Positions 7,429-15,978 of a stretch of DNA of 38,398 bases are shown here, one piece after another (the stretch's first letter is position 1; each line of letters opens with the position of its first letter). The notes beneath the pieces were generated by a model. It ran no database searches and had not been told where the DNA came from. It saw only the letters and a list, made by a program, of their open reading frames with translations. The DNA lies in assembly GCA_001830835.1 (NCBI GenBank), contig MICJ01000012.1, forward strand, positions 1-38,398, read 5' to 3'. This DNA comes from Syntrophobacterales bacterium GWC2_56_13 (lineage in GTDB: Bacteria > Desulfobacterota > Syntrophia > Syntrophales > UBA5619). The translations under genes were made by a program, and so were the position numbers.

Positions 7429-8877
7429 CTACACGATGCCGGCGATTTTCTTAGCCAGATCTTTCTTGTGCTCCCAGTTTCCATAGCGCTGGATCATGAC
7501 CTTCTGTGCCTGGGGCGAGCCCGCCCCGTGAATCGATTCCGTGAGATACCCCACGGCCCCCGTCCCCATGGTGATGTTCTCGATGAGGCGAAGGATCTTC
7601 ACCTTTGCCTCGACGGGCACGCGGGAAACACCCATGAGGTATTTTTTCAGATACGGCCCCGTCTGGGGATTGGCAAAATCGCACTCCCCCGGCAGGGTGA
7701 CGAGAAGCCCTCCGGCAATGTCCTGGGCGATGCGGGAGATCTCCCAGGGCAGGCGGGTGACGTTGAGTTTGCACGTGTTGGCGAGCAGGATGTTGACCAT
7801 GTAGTTCCCCGATTCCAGGCGATACCCGTCGGCAGAGGCCGCGATGGCCCCGGCATGGAGCGTCTCGTTCATGTGGGTCATCTCGGCGAGCTTGTCACGG
7901 ATGTGGGAAGCCTTATCCACGCCGATGTACTCGGCAATCGTCGCCGTCGCCCCGATCAGGACGTCCCCCATGCCTACCTTGCATCCGCCGTAGCTGGCCC
8001 GGTGGTACGAGGCGAAGCGCTCGACGAGCCTCCCGGCGAAGGCCGTCTCCCGGCACATAAAGACCCGCTCCCACGGCACGAACACATTGTCGAAGACGAT
8101 GAGGGCCTCCTGACCACCGTAGTTCGGATTACCCACATCCCCCGTCGTTGCCTCGAGCTTGCGCGTATCGCATGACTGGCGCCCGTAAATGTACGTGATC
8201 CCCTCCGCATCGGCCGGCACTGCAAAGGCGACGGCGTAGTCCTCGGAGCCCGCCTTCATGGCCGTCGTCGGCATGACGACGACCTCATGGGAATTCAAAG
8301 CCCCCGTCTGATGTGCCTTCGCGCCCCGCACGACAATACCGTCCTGCTTCTGCTCCACGATATGGAGGAACAGATCCGGGTCGGCCTGCTCGTGGGGCGC
8401 CAGGGAACGGTCTCCCCGGGCGTCCGTCATGGCTGCATCGCAGACCAAATCCTCTGTCTGGACGCGATCGAGAAAGCGCCGGAAACGGGCGTGGTACTCC
8501 GTTCCCATCTCTTTATCCGCCTCCCAGGTGATGCCGTACAGGGAGTTCATGCAGTCGAGCCCCGCGCAGCGCTGAAAGCAGGTCGCCGTCTGCTGGCCCA
8601 TGAGGCGCAGCATCTTCACCTTCTTGATCATGTCCCCCGTACTGCCCTGGATGTGGCAAAAACGATTGACCGTCTCGTTCGTCAGCGGTGATTTCGCGGT
8701 CATGAGCCCAGCGAACTCCGGCTGTTGCGCGAGTTCATACGTTTTGGCTACGGCATTCGTCGTCGGCCGGACGATGGGATGGTCGTTCGGCTCGGCTATT
8801 TCCTCCCCGAGGATGAAGACCCGCCGTTTCAGGCGACGCAGGCTGTCCCAGTATTGCTCCGGTGTCTTTAACGCCAT
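7429..8877 (-). CDS. abfD: 4-hydroxybutyryl-CoA dehydratase / vinylacetyl-CoA isomerase
   Basis: A 482-aa protein collinear with clostridial AbfD. All active-site residues known for that enzyme are at matching positions: Cys100 and Cys104 (TATCFQRC), His292, Tyr296 and Cys299 (YHRASYGGC), and Glu257 (GGQEAL). The CoA/FAD segment GIVVRGAKAHQTG and the C-terminal ESIHGAGSPQAQ are conserved. The enzyme uses FAD and a [4Fe-4S] cluster to dehydrate 4-hydroxybutyryl-CoA to crotonyl-CoA by way of vinylacetyl-CoA, and is oxygen-sensitive and cytoplasmic. The ATG at 8877 follows GGAGAGAG. It lies between an MBL hydrolase and a deleted copy of itself. A related 4-hydroxyacyl-CoA substrate is possible. 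Confidence 0.92.
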   Translation of the reverse strand: MALKTPEQYWDSLRRLKRRVFILGEEIAEPNDHPIVRPTTNAVAKTYELAQQPEFAGLMTAKSPLTNETVNRFCHIQGSTGDMIKKVKMLRLMGQQTATCFQRCAGLDCMNSLYGITWEADKEMGTEYHARFRRFLDRVQTEDLVCDAAMTDARGDRSLAPHEQADPDLFLHIVEQKQDGIVVRGAKAHQTGALNSHEVVVMPTTAMKAGSEDYAVAFAVPADAEGITYIYGRQSCDTRKLEATTGDVGNPNYGGQEALIVFDNVFVPWERVFMCRETAFAGRLVERFASYHRASYGGCKVGMGDVLIGATATIAEYIGVDKASHIRDKLAEMTHMNETLHAGAIAASADGYRLESGNYMVNILLANTCKLNVTRLPWEISRIAQDIAGGLLVTLPGECDFANPQTGPYLKKYLMGVSRVPVEAKVKILRLIENITMGTGAVGYLTESIHGAGSPQAQKVMIQRYGNWEHKKDLAKKIAGIV

Positions 8878-9091
8878 TTCTCTCTCCTCCGAGATCTATT
8901 AATCTTTCCCGCTCTCCTGACTAATCAAAGAAAGCATCATGATGTAGACCTTTCATGCTGAGCAAAACGAAAATAAGGAACTATCCTCCCTATTCAACCC
9001 TCAAACCGCAACAAGATCGCCTAACGGACCCCTAACAGCCTGCAGGTTAAAGGCGCCAAATCCGGCCGCGCGACAAGTACGCCCGCCTGTT

Positions 9092-9859
9092 TCAATCATA
9101 ATAAGCCGGGGCGTGACGTATTTTTCCCCACTGGGTCGCGTCGTGGCCGTGGATGAGGAGAGCGTCCTCCTGCACAACGAGGCGGCGCAGTTTTTCAATA
9201 CTTCGGAGGGCAAGGTCGTTGTCCATATTGGTCCGCGTCACGATCGCTTGCAGCAAATTCTCCTCGCAAGGTACGCCGTCGCCGCTCAAGATCATGGCGC
9301 CTTGGTGCGGCAATCTCACAACCAGCACCTGATGGCCGAGGGTATGGCCCACCACGGGTATGATCCGCAATAGGCCATCCCCGAAAAGATCCCGCTCACC
9401 CTCGATAGCTTCATAATGAAGGGCGGGATCATCCCAATCGGCCTGAATGTACCCCCTTTCGGCGTATTCAGGATCCCTGGCACATACGAGTTCCTCTTTC
9501 TGTACGATAAACGTCGCGCCGGGGAAAAACCTGTTCCCCCCGGCATGGTCGAAATGCAGATGTGAATTCACTACATACTTAATATCGCCAGTCTCCACGC
9601 CGATTTTTTCCAACTGTGCCGCAACACCCGATTCCTTGTCGCCCAACGGTTGAAAGGCTTTCGCGAGCCCTCCCCAGTGTTTCGCTGCATCATCGAAGAC
9701 CACGGGATTGGGTCCCGTGTCGAAGAGGACGTTGCCCCCGGGGTGAGTGATGAGATACACGGGCATGGGACTGTCCATGACAATGCTTTTATCGGCCGTG
9801 GGTACAAAGGCTACTTTGCGGCAGCGCAGGTAGCCGCAGCTCATGGCATACAGTTTCAA
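9092..9859 (-). CDS. Lactonase-type metallo-beta-lactamase fold hydrolase
   Basis: About 255 aa if started at the TTG at 9859, which has GAGG about nine bases upstream and overlaps the stop of the ferredoxin remnant (TTGA). ATG at 9844 is the alternative. Zinc-site residues are complete: H100, H102, D104 and H105 (NSHLHFDHAGG), H172 (VVGHTLGHQ), D194 (LSGDG) and the late HGHDATQW. The overall plan is that of AHL-lactonase-like enzymes (AiiA/AttM type). The natural substrate may be a gamma-lactone or a thioester rather than a quorum signal, because the next gene is 4-hydroxybutyryl-CoA dehydratase. Confidence 0.82.
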   Translation of the reverse strand: MKLYAMSCGYLRCRKVAFVPTADKSIVMDSPMPVYLITHPGGNVLFDTGPNPVVFDDAAKHWGGLAKAFQPLGDKESGVAAQLEKIGVETGDIKYVVNSHLHFDHAGGNRFFPGATFIVQKEELVCARDPEYAERGYIQADWDDPALHYEAIEGERDLFGDGLLRIIPVVGHTLGHQVLVVRLPHQGAMILSGDGVPCEENLLQAIVTRTNMDNDLALRSIEKLRRLVVQEDALLIHGHDATQWGKIRHAPAYYD

Positions 9860-9996
9860 TTCGATTCTTCCTCGATAATCGCCCCCATCGGGCATTGATC
9901 CACGCAAGAGCCGCAATCCGTGCACAGTTCAGCATCGATGACATACTTGTCGCCCTCCTCATGAATCGCTTCCTGTGGACATTCACTTTGATATTT
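9856..9996 (-). pseudogene. Ferredoxin remnant, second 4Fe-4S motif only
   Basis: On the minus strand a frame ending at TGA 9858-9856 encodes YQSECPQEAIHEEGD, then KYVIDAELCTDCGSCVDQCP and MGAIIEEESN. This is the C-terminal two thirds of a bacterial 2[4Fe-4S] ferredoxin. The second cluster motif (CX2CX2CX3CP) is complete, but of the first only the final CP survives, and no ATG, GTG or TTG start is present between the upstream in-frame stop and the remnant. The stop overlaps the TTG start of the MBL gene, so the two were once translationally coupled. Confidence 0.75.
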
Positions 9997-10122
9997 GATT
10001 GTCCTTCCGCGGATCGTCCGGCGCCATTGATGTCAGGTGCAGTTATGCGGGCTTGATCAGGCCCCGGCCTGAGGCCAGGCCAGGCCTCCGGGTATTTCCA
10101 TGAACGACGTGAAAGCTTGCTT

Positions 10123-11727
10123 TCAGCGCTTGATCTTGATCCCCGCAGCTTCCCGATCCCACGTTTCGGGTGATACACCGCGGTCCCGCAATTCCTTCTT
10201 CTTCACCTTGTCCGTCGAAGTCTTCGGCAGGGCCTCCGTGATCTCCACATATCGCGGCACGTGAAAATACGGCATCCGGGGTACGCAGAACTCGATCAGC
10301 TCCTCCGGCGTCAGCTTCATCCCCGGTTTCACCACGACAGTGATCATGACTTCGTCTTCCGTCATTACGAGATCCTTGACGGCAAAGGCGGCGGACTCCA
10401 GAATGGCGGGATGGGTGTTGACGACGCTCTCCACCTCGAAGGAGGAGATATTCTCGCCCCTCCTTCTGATGGCGTCCTTAATGCGGTCGACGAAGTAGTA
10501 CCAGCCGTTCTTGTCCTTATATATGGCATCACCCGTGTGATACCAGAGGTTGCGGTACGCTTCCAGGGTCTTTTCCGGCATGTTGTAGTAGCCGCTGAGC
10601 ATGGTATACGGTTGCTTGTCGCGCACGATCAGCTCGCCGATCTGCCCTACGGGAAGCTCCTCGTCATACTCATCGACGATCCGCAGATCGTAGCCGTCGA
10701 TGCACTTGCCACAGGTTTTTTGCGGCATCTTTTCCTCGAGGGGAGGAAACGTCGGCAGGGAGATCTCCGTCATGCCATAGGTGGTCGTCACCTTCAGGCC
10801 GAAACGCTTTTCAAAATCCTCGTAATGCTCAGGTAAAGGAACCATGAAGGCGAGGCGGATCGGGTTGTCTGCGTCATTGGGCTGAGGGGGAGAGGACGCG
10901 ATAAGCGGTGTGATTGCACCCAAGCCATTGAAAATCGTCGCCTTGAACTGACGTATGTCTTCCCAGAAGCGCGAAAGACTGAACCGCGGCGCCACCGCCA
11001 CCCCGGCCTCCGCCAGCATGCAGGGGTAGGTACACATGCAGCGTGCGTTAACGTGAAACAGGGGAAGGCATGTGTAATTGACATCGTCGGGCCTTATACC
11101 GATGTTTTTAGCGACCTGCTCGGAAAAGGCGTAGCACTGAGCGTGCGACATCATGACGCCTTTGGAAGGTCCCGTCGTGCCCGACGTATAGATGATCGTC
11201 GCGAGATCCGAGTAATGAATATCGCACTCAGGCGCCGTGTCGGGGAAAGAAAAGAACTCTGTGATGTTCATTGTCGGGAGTTGCATGGATACATCGACCG
11301 GGGCTGCGCCCGGCGGCGTGTAGACGATGACTTTCTTGATCCTCTTGAGACCGGCCTGGAGAAACTGTATCCGTTCCAGATATTCCTGGTCCACAACAAT
11401 CGCATCGGAGTCCGAGTTGTTGATCATGTACTCCAGAATCTGCCCCTTGTACGCAGTATTGAGCGGGACGTCGACGACGCCGATCTTTCCCAGGCCGAAC
11501 CAGCAATAGATGTGCTCCAGACAGTTGTTGAGCAAGGTGCTGACCTTGTCCCCCTTTTGCAGGCCGAGGCTCAGGAAGGCATTCGCGAAACGGTTCGCCG
11601 TCCTGTCCACTTCCCCATACGTGACCTGAGCCGTATGGGTGGTGAAAAATATCTTATCGGGAATTCGCTTGGCCTTGTCGCTCAAGATCTTCCCGATGGT
11701 GCGATCGGATTTGGCATAATCGATCAT
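10123..11727 (-). CDS. AMP-forming acyl-CoA synthetase (CaiC-like)
   Basis: A 534-aa adenylate-forming ligase. The ATP loop YTSGTTGPSKG is at 180-190, the second motif TTTYGMTE follows a PLPEHYEDFEKRF segment, and the hinge and C-terminal domain contain YHTGDAIYKDKNGWYYFVDR and RRGENISSFEVE. The C-terminal catalytic lysine region TSTDKVKKKEL is present. Crotonobetaine/carnitine-CoA ligases look most like this, but family members activate many short and medium acids. It probably activates the pathway's free acid with ATP, complementing the CoA transferase at 3706-4884. The ATG follows GAGGAG. It lies between the divergent carboxyltransferase and the ferredoxin remnant. Confidence 0.88.
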   Translation of the reverse strand: MIDYAKSDRTIGKILSDKAKRIPDKIFFTTHTAQVTYGEVDRTANRFANAFLSLGLQKGDKVSTLLNNCLEHIYCWFGLGKIGVVDVPLNTAYKGQILEYMINNSDSDAIVVDQEYLERIQFLQAGLKRIKKVIVYTPPGAAPVDVSMQLPTMNITEFFSFPDTAPECDIHYSDLATIIYTSGTTGPSKGVMMSHAQCYAFSEQVAKNIGIRPDDVNYTCLPLFHVNARCMCTYPCMLAEAGVAVAPRFSLSRFWEDIRQFKATIFNGLGAITPLIASSPPQPNDADNPIRLAFMVPLPEHYEDFEKRFGLKVTTTYGMTEISLPTFPPLEEKMPQKTCGKCIDGYDLRIVDEYDEELPVGQIGELIVRDKQPYTMLSGYYNMPEKTLEAYRNLWYHTGDAIYKDKNGWYYFVDRIKDAIRRRGENISSFEVESVVNTHPAILESAAFAVKDLVMTEDEVMITVVVKPGMKLTPEELIEFCVPRMPYFHVPRYVEITEALPKTSTDKVKKKELRDRGVSPETWDREAAGIKIKR

Positions 11728-11884
11728 TGTTTCTCCTCCTCAGATTGTTTCCAAACTCCCGCGTAGGCCGGTCATGCTCGCTCCTTCGCGCGTCCTCTTG
11801 TCTTGCGGACCGTACGATGATCCCCTTCCCTCGAAACGTGCGAGAAAGGCAAAGTCGAAAGCATACTCATGGCTTCTCTCCGCC

Positions 11885-13444
11885 CTAAAGGGGGACGTTC
11901 CCATTTCTCCGTTGAATGGGCTTCTCCTCTTTCCCTTCAAGGAAATCGAACCCTTCGATGATCTTCCAGCGCGTTTCAGCGGGTGCGATGACGTCGTCGA
12001 TGTTCATGGCCGCAGCGGAGTAGTAAGGGTTCGCATATTCCTCTCTGTATTCCTGTACTTTCTCGGCAATGAATGCCTCGGGATCTTCCGCGGTTTCCAG
12101 CTCACGGCGGTAGAGGAGCGCCACCGCCGCCTCGGCTCCCATAATGGCGAATTCCCCTGACGGCCAACTGTAGACGAGGTCCATGCCGTGTTCCTTATGC
12201 GCTCCCATGGCCATCATTCCCCCTCCGTACGCCTTACGGATCACGACGGTGATTTTCGGGACCGTCGATTCGCACACGGCATACAGCAGCTTCGCCCCAT
12301 GCCGGATGATCCCTGCATGCTCCTGGGCCACCCCGGGCAGATAACCCGGCGTATCGACGAGGAAAAGCATGGGAATATTGAAGGCATTGCAGAAACGGAC
12401 AAAGCGGGAACTCTTGAGGGAAGATTCCACGGTCAGGCACCCCCCCAAGTGCGTGGACTGGTTTGCGATGATACCCACCGGCCTGCCTCCAAAGCGGGCA
12501 AATCCAGTCATGATATTCCTCGCGTACTCCGGCTTGATTTCGAAAAAATCTTGATCATCGACGATGATGTCAATGATCTTCTTCATGTTCAAGACCTGCC
12601 GATAATTCAACGGTACGATGTCGTTCAGGATAGGTTCGCCCCGATGGGGATCGTCGGTACACTGCTTCCGAGGGGGTGGCTCTTTCCAGTTCTGCGGTAA
12701 AAAACTCAGAAGCCTGCGGATCTGCGCGATGCATTCCCTCTCACTGGAAAGCCTCAGATCCCCTATGCCTGTTTCTTGGGTGTGGATTTTTGCCCCCCCC
12801 AGATCCTGATATGAAATCTCTTCCAAAGTCACCGCTTTGATCACGGCGGGACCCGTAATGTACATCTCTCCCAAATCGTCAACGAGAAAAATGAAATCCG
12901 TCAGGGCGGCCCCATACACCCCGTGTCCGGCATTCCTCCCCATGATTGCCGTGATCTGAGGAACGACCCCGGAAGCATGGGTGTTGCTGTAAAAAACAGA
13001 TCCGGAAAAACTGAACCACCGCGCCCCTTCCTGCACTCTTCCGCCGCCCGATTCGTTCAACTGAATGACCGGTACACCCATTTTTACGGCGTTATCGATG
13101 ATTTCACACCATTTGCGCAGGTGGGTAGAGGTGCCCGAACCGCCCAAGACCGTCACATCATGGGCGAGGACACACACCTTTCGCCCGTCAATTCTGCCGA
13201 AGCCCGTAATCAGTCCGTCGCCCGGGTAGTGTTTGTCTTCCATCCCGAAATCGGTGCAGAAAGTTTGGGCGAAGGTGTATACCTCCGCGAAGCTATTGGG
13301 GTCCAGCAGCAACTCTATGCGCTCTCGGGCGGTCAGCTTTCCCTCGGCCCGTTCGGCCGACTGCTTGTCCACCCCTCCGCCGGCGAACGCCTTCTGCCTC
13401 ATTTCTAAGAGATGCTGTACGCCATGAACTGTTTCGTTCGCCAT
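11885..13444 (-). CDS. Divergent acyl-CoA carboxyltransferase
   Basis: A 519-aa PccB-type carboxyltransferase; the ATG follows GAAGGAAGGAA. The two-domain layout is intact (ITGPAVIKAV near 197-206, DTPGYLPGVAQEHAGIIRHG near 364-383). The oxyanion and pocket motifs differ from the standard sequence and from the other carboxyltransferase in this block: SGGAR is SGGGR (132-136), GPCAGG is GRNAGH (169-174) and GGAY is GGGM (407-410). The substrate or reaction direction therefore probably differs. No biotin carboxylase or carrier gene is nearby. It lies 157 bp upstream of the acyl-CoA ligase in the same direction. Confidence 0.85.
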   Translation of the reverse strand: MANETVHGVQHLLEMRQKAFAGGGVDKQSAERAEGKLTARERIELLLDPNSFAEVYTFAQTFCTDFGMEDKHYPGDGLITGFGRIDGRKVCVLAHDVTVLGGSGTSTHLRKWCEIIDNAVKMGVPVIQLNESGGGRVQEGARWFSFSGSVFYSNTHASGVVPQITAIMGRNAGHGVYGAALTDFIFLVDDLGEMYITGPAVIKAVTLEEISYQDLGGAKIHTQETGIGDLRLSSERECIAQIRRLLSFLPQNWKEPPPRKQCTDDPHRGEPILNDIVPLNYRQVLNMKKIIDIIVDDQDFFEIKPEYARNIMTGFARFGGRPVGIIANQSTHLGGCLTVESSLKSSRFVRFCNAFNIPMLFLVDTPGYLPGVAQEHAGIIRHGAKLLYAVCESTVPKITVVIRKAYGGGMMAMGAHKEHGMDLVYSWPSGEFAIMGAEAAVALLYRRELETAEDPEAFIAEKVQEYREEYANPYYSAAAMNIDDVIAPAETRWKIIEGFDFLEGKEEKPIQRRNGNVPL

Positions 13445-13700
13445 GCGTTCCTTCCTTCGTTCTGATAAAATCCTTCTCCACAGGCAACCGGATTAAAGCA
13501 ATGAACGACTGTATCGTGCAGCCAAAATACGCGCTGCCTCGGTCTCATCAACATGTCTCATTGCCGGAGCAATAGAACAAACTTCAAGAATCCCGCGGGA
13601 GCGGGAGGGTGTATGCCGTGCACCTGTATGATCGAAAATCCCCGGTGCAGGACAAACCTCCTCCCTCCTCCTAACAGTTGTGAAGATGATCTTCCCGGGG

Positions 13701-15638
13701 TTATATCTTGACTCCCACATAGGTCGCATCATCTACAGCCGATGCGATGTCGCGGGGCTTTACGCAGTCGCCGATTTCGTACAGTTCCTTCACCTTTCCT
13801 TTCAATGCCTCATAGAGACCCTTGCAGGGTTTTCGGTTGTAGGCGATGATTACGGCGTCCGCCGGCAGGGTCTTCTTCCCGTCGGCCGCTTCGACAGCCA
13901 CACCGGCCGCGGTGATTTCCACGGCCCGCGTGTTTAAGAGCACCGTTATTTTCTCTTCCTGGATGAACCGGTCGAGCTGGAAGAGGCGTGAGTAAAGGTC
14001 CTGTGAATAGGCCGGCCGCGCCGCCGTGCCGCTTTCCTCTACCATGGTCACCTTCTTGCCTTGGCGCGCCAAAGAGACGGCGGTTTCCGCTCCGTAATTG
14101 CCGCCGATGACGACGACATTCTCGCCCATCTCGACTTTCCCCTGGGCACGCAAATAATCTTCGTTCGTGATGACGTTCTTCAGGCCGATGCCGGGAATGT
14201 CGGGCAGGGCTTCCTGTGAGCCGACGGCAACTACTACGGCATCTGGATTTGCCTTCTGTACGAACTCCGGCGTCACCTCTGTTTTCAGGTGTGCCTTGAT
14301 ACCCTGCATCTTGCCGAGTTGGGCCGTGTAAAAATCGAGAATGTTCCTCAAGTCGGCCGTGTGGACCCTGGGATGGCGGGAAGCGACGCTCTCCACCAGC
14401 CCCCCCCAGGCGTCGCTTTTTTCATAGAGATCCACCTTATGGCCTCTCTCGGCGAGATTGACTGCAGCTTCCAGACCGGCGACGCCGCCCCCGATGACCA
14501 TGACCTTCTTCACCTTCGCAGCGGGTTTGAGCTCGTACTCCGCTTCGCGGTTGTAACGCGCATTCACGGCGCAGAGAACCAGCTTCTGATCGAAGAGGGT
14601 CTGCAGGCACCAGTTGCAGGAGATACATTTGCGGATGTCTTCGGGACGGCCTTCTATGGCTTTTCTCGCAAACCACGGATCGGCGATCGCGGGACGGCAG
14701 AAATGGCAGATATCGCACTGGCCTGTGGCGATCAGATGCTCTGCCAGCTTCGGTTCCATGATTTTGGCGACGCCCATGACCGGCACACTGACGACACTCT
14801 TGATGTCCGTAGCCAGATGCACCCGGGCGGCTCTCTTGCCGTAGACGGGGGGGAAGGCGTACATGCCAGTAAACCCGATGCGGCCGCCCGTGATGTCGAA
14901 GCAGTCCACCCAGGGTTCCAACCGCTTGGCCATCTTCTTGCCCCACTCCTCGTTGTAGCCGGGCTCGCCGAGGAAATCCATGAACTCGTGCGCCGCCAGC
15001 CGCCAGATGAGGGGAAAATCCTTCCCGCACCGCTCTTTGATGCCTTTCGCAATCATCTCGGGAAACAGTCCGGGGTCCTGCCCGAACTTGTCTTTCCGCA
15101 AGTTCGTAAAGGGGGACATGAACTGTTGAATCAGTGTACCCTGACAACTGTGGACATTGACGGCGTCATATCCGGCTTCCTTCACCCGCGCGGCGGCGTC
15201 GATGTAATACTGAATGCGTTCTTCCGCTTCATCAGTGCTTAATTCCCGGACAGACCCGAAAATGCCGCCTTTGACGCTGGCGCCGACAACGGGGAGTCCC
15301 GTAATAGCCGTGTTGCAGAGGGCGCCGCCGTGAATGATCTGGCACGAGCATTTCGTGCCCTGGCGATGAATGGCCCGGGACAATCTCTCATGGCCCGCGA
15401 TGCTTTTAGCATTGTGAATGCCGATCATGGTCCTGAAGATGTTTCCCTCAGGGTGAATGAAAGAAGCGCTTACCTGGATCAAGCCCCATCCGCCCTGGGC
15501 TGAATCAGTAAAACTTCTGATTGCCCGGTCCGTAACATAGCCGTCCTCCGTTCCGTTGTCCATGACCGTAGGCGCCAGAACCATGCGGTTAGGTATTTCG
15601 ATACAGCCGATTTTTATAGAATCATACAATGTTGCCAT
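13701..15638 (-). CDS. Old-yellow-enzyme / 2,4-dienoyl-CoA reductase-type flavoprotein
   Basis: A 645-aa fusion of an FMN TIM barrel, an iron-sulfur motif and an FAD/NAD(P) module, the layout of bacterial 2,4-dienoyl-CoA reductase. The barrel occupies about 1-330 (QIIHGGALC near 100-108). Cluster cysteines are C338, C341, C344 and C356; the spacing CX2CX2C is one residue shorter than the CX2CX3C I know from E. coli FadH. Dinucleotide loops are VMVIGGGVAGLEAA (about 379-392) and VVVIGGNYGAETA. The usual proton-donor Tyr in HGAHGYL is Thr168 in HSCQGTL, so the reaction may differ. It probably reduces an unsaturated acyl-CoA formed in the pathway. The ATG follows GGAGGTGG. A 256-bp gap with no supported gene follows it. 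Confidence 0.85.
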   Translation of the reverse strand: MATLYDSIKIGCIEIPNRMVLAPTVMDNGTEDGYVTDRAIRSFTDSAQGGWGLIQVSASFIHPEGNIFRTMIGIHNAKSIAGHERLSRAIHRQGTKCSCQIIHGGALCNTAITGLPVVGASVKGGIFGSVRELSTDEAEERIQYYIDAAARVKEAGYDAVNVHSCQGTLIQQFMSPFTNLRKDKFGQDPGLFPEMIAKGIKERCGKDFPLIWRLAAHEFMDFLGEPGYNEEWGKKMAKRLEPWVDCFDITGGRIGFTGMYAFPPVYGKRAARVHLATDIKSVVSVPVMGVAKIMEPKLAEHLIATGQCDICHFCRPAIADPWFARKAIEGRPEDIRKCISCNWCLQTLFDQKLVLCAVNARYNREAEYELKPAAKVKKVMVIGGGVAGLEAAVNLAERGHKVDLYEKSDAWGGLVESVASRHPRVHTADLRNILDFYTAQLGKMQGIKAHLKTEVTPEFVQKANPDAVVVAVGSQEALPDIPGIGLKNVITNEDYLRAQGKVEMGENVVVIGGNYGAETAVSLARQGKKVTMVEESGTAARPAYSQDLYSRLFQLDRFIQEEKITVLLNTRAVEITAAGVAVEAADGKKTLPADAVIIAYNRKPCKGLYEALKGKVKELYEIGDCVKPRDIASAVDDATYVGVKI

Positions 15639-15978
15639 TTTTCCACCTCCATAATTATTTCTCGACCTGGTTCAAGCAGGTACCTCTCAGGCCCATTCCA
15701 AACATGACAACGATACTTCGTCGCTGCCGCCGCCTCGGCATTCATCCCCCGACCGATCCGCCGCCTTATCGAAGACCTGCTTCTTGCGGTGAGGCATCTT
15801 CACGGCCAATCGTTACCCCTGGCGCGTCTCTGATCACCTCCTTCATATTAAATTAGCGCCAACGACTTGATTATTTTCATCCTTCGTTATGCCCGTCAAT
15901 CACGGGCAGGGAGGTTGACGGAAAAGAAAGACCGCATGATCTACCGATGACCCGCTATCCCCGCAGGGTTCATGTTAA
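15639..15978. other. Intergenic leader upstream of the flavoprotein gene
   Basis: No gene is supported here. The stretch separates the GntR gene from the flavoprotein gene, both on the minus strand. It holds a small hairpin, TGCCCGT (15890-15896) with ACGGGCA (15902-15908), without a U run. It also holds a 12-nt perfect match to the ideal Shine-Dalgarno sequence (15832-15843, minus) that has no start codon at a usable distance. The flavoprotein promoter is probably here, but I could not place it with confidence. Confidence 0.5.

Noticed and set aside
10041-10085. Repeated GGCCTGAGGCC/GGCCAGGCC palindromes after the acyl-CoA ligase gene
   Set aside because: They can pair but have no U run and almost no loop; not enough for a terminator call.
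13445-13700. Short minus-strand frame between the flavoprotein and the divergent carboxyltransferase
   Set aside because: Composition is not protein-like, there is no ribosome site and no recognisable piece of a known family.
15832-15846. Twelve-base perfect match to the ideal Shine-Dalgarno sequence on the minus strand, or equally to the 3' end of 16S rRNA on the plus strand
   Set aside because: No start codon lies at a usable distance; the 26-codon ORF from the ATG at 15846 begins before the motif. The bases around it do not resemble 16S rRNA. Probably chance.
15639-15978. Riboswitch in the long leader of the flavoprotein gene
   Set aside because: No known riboswitch core motif was recognised; only a small 7-bp hairpin is present.
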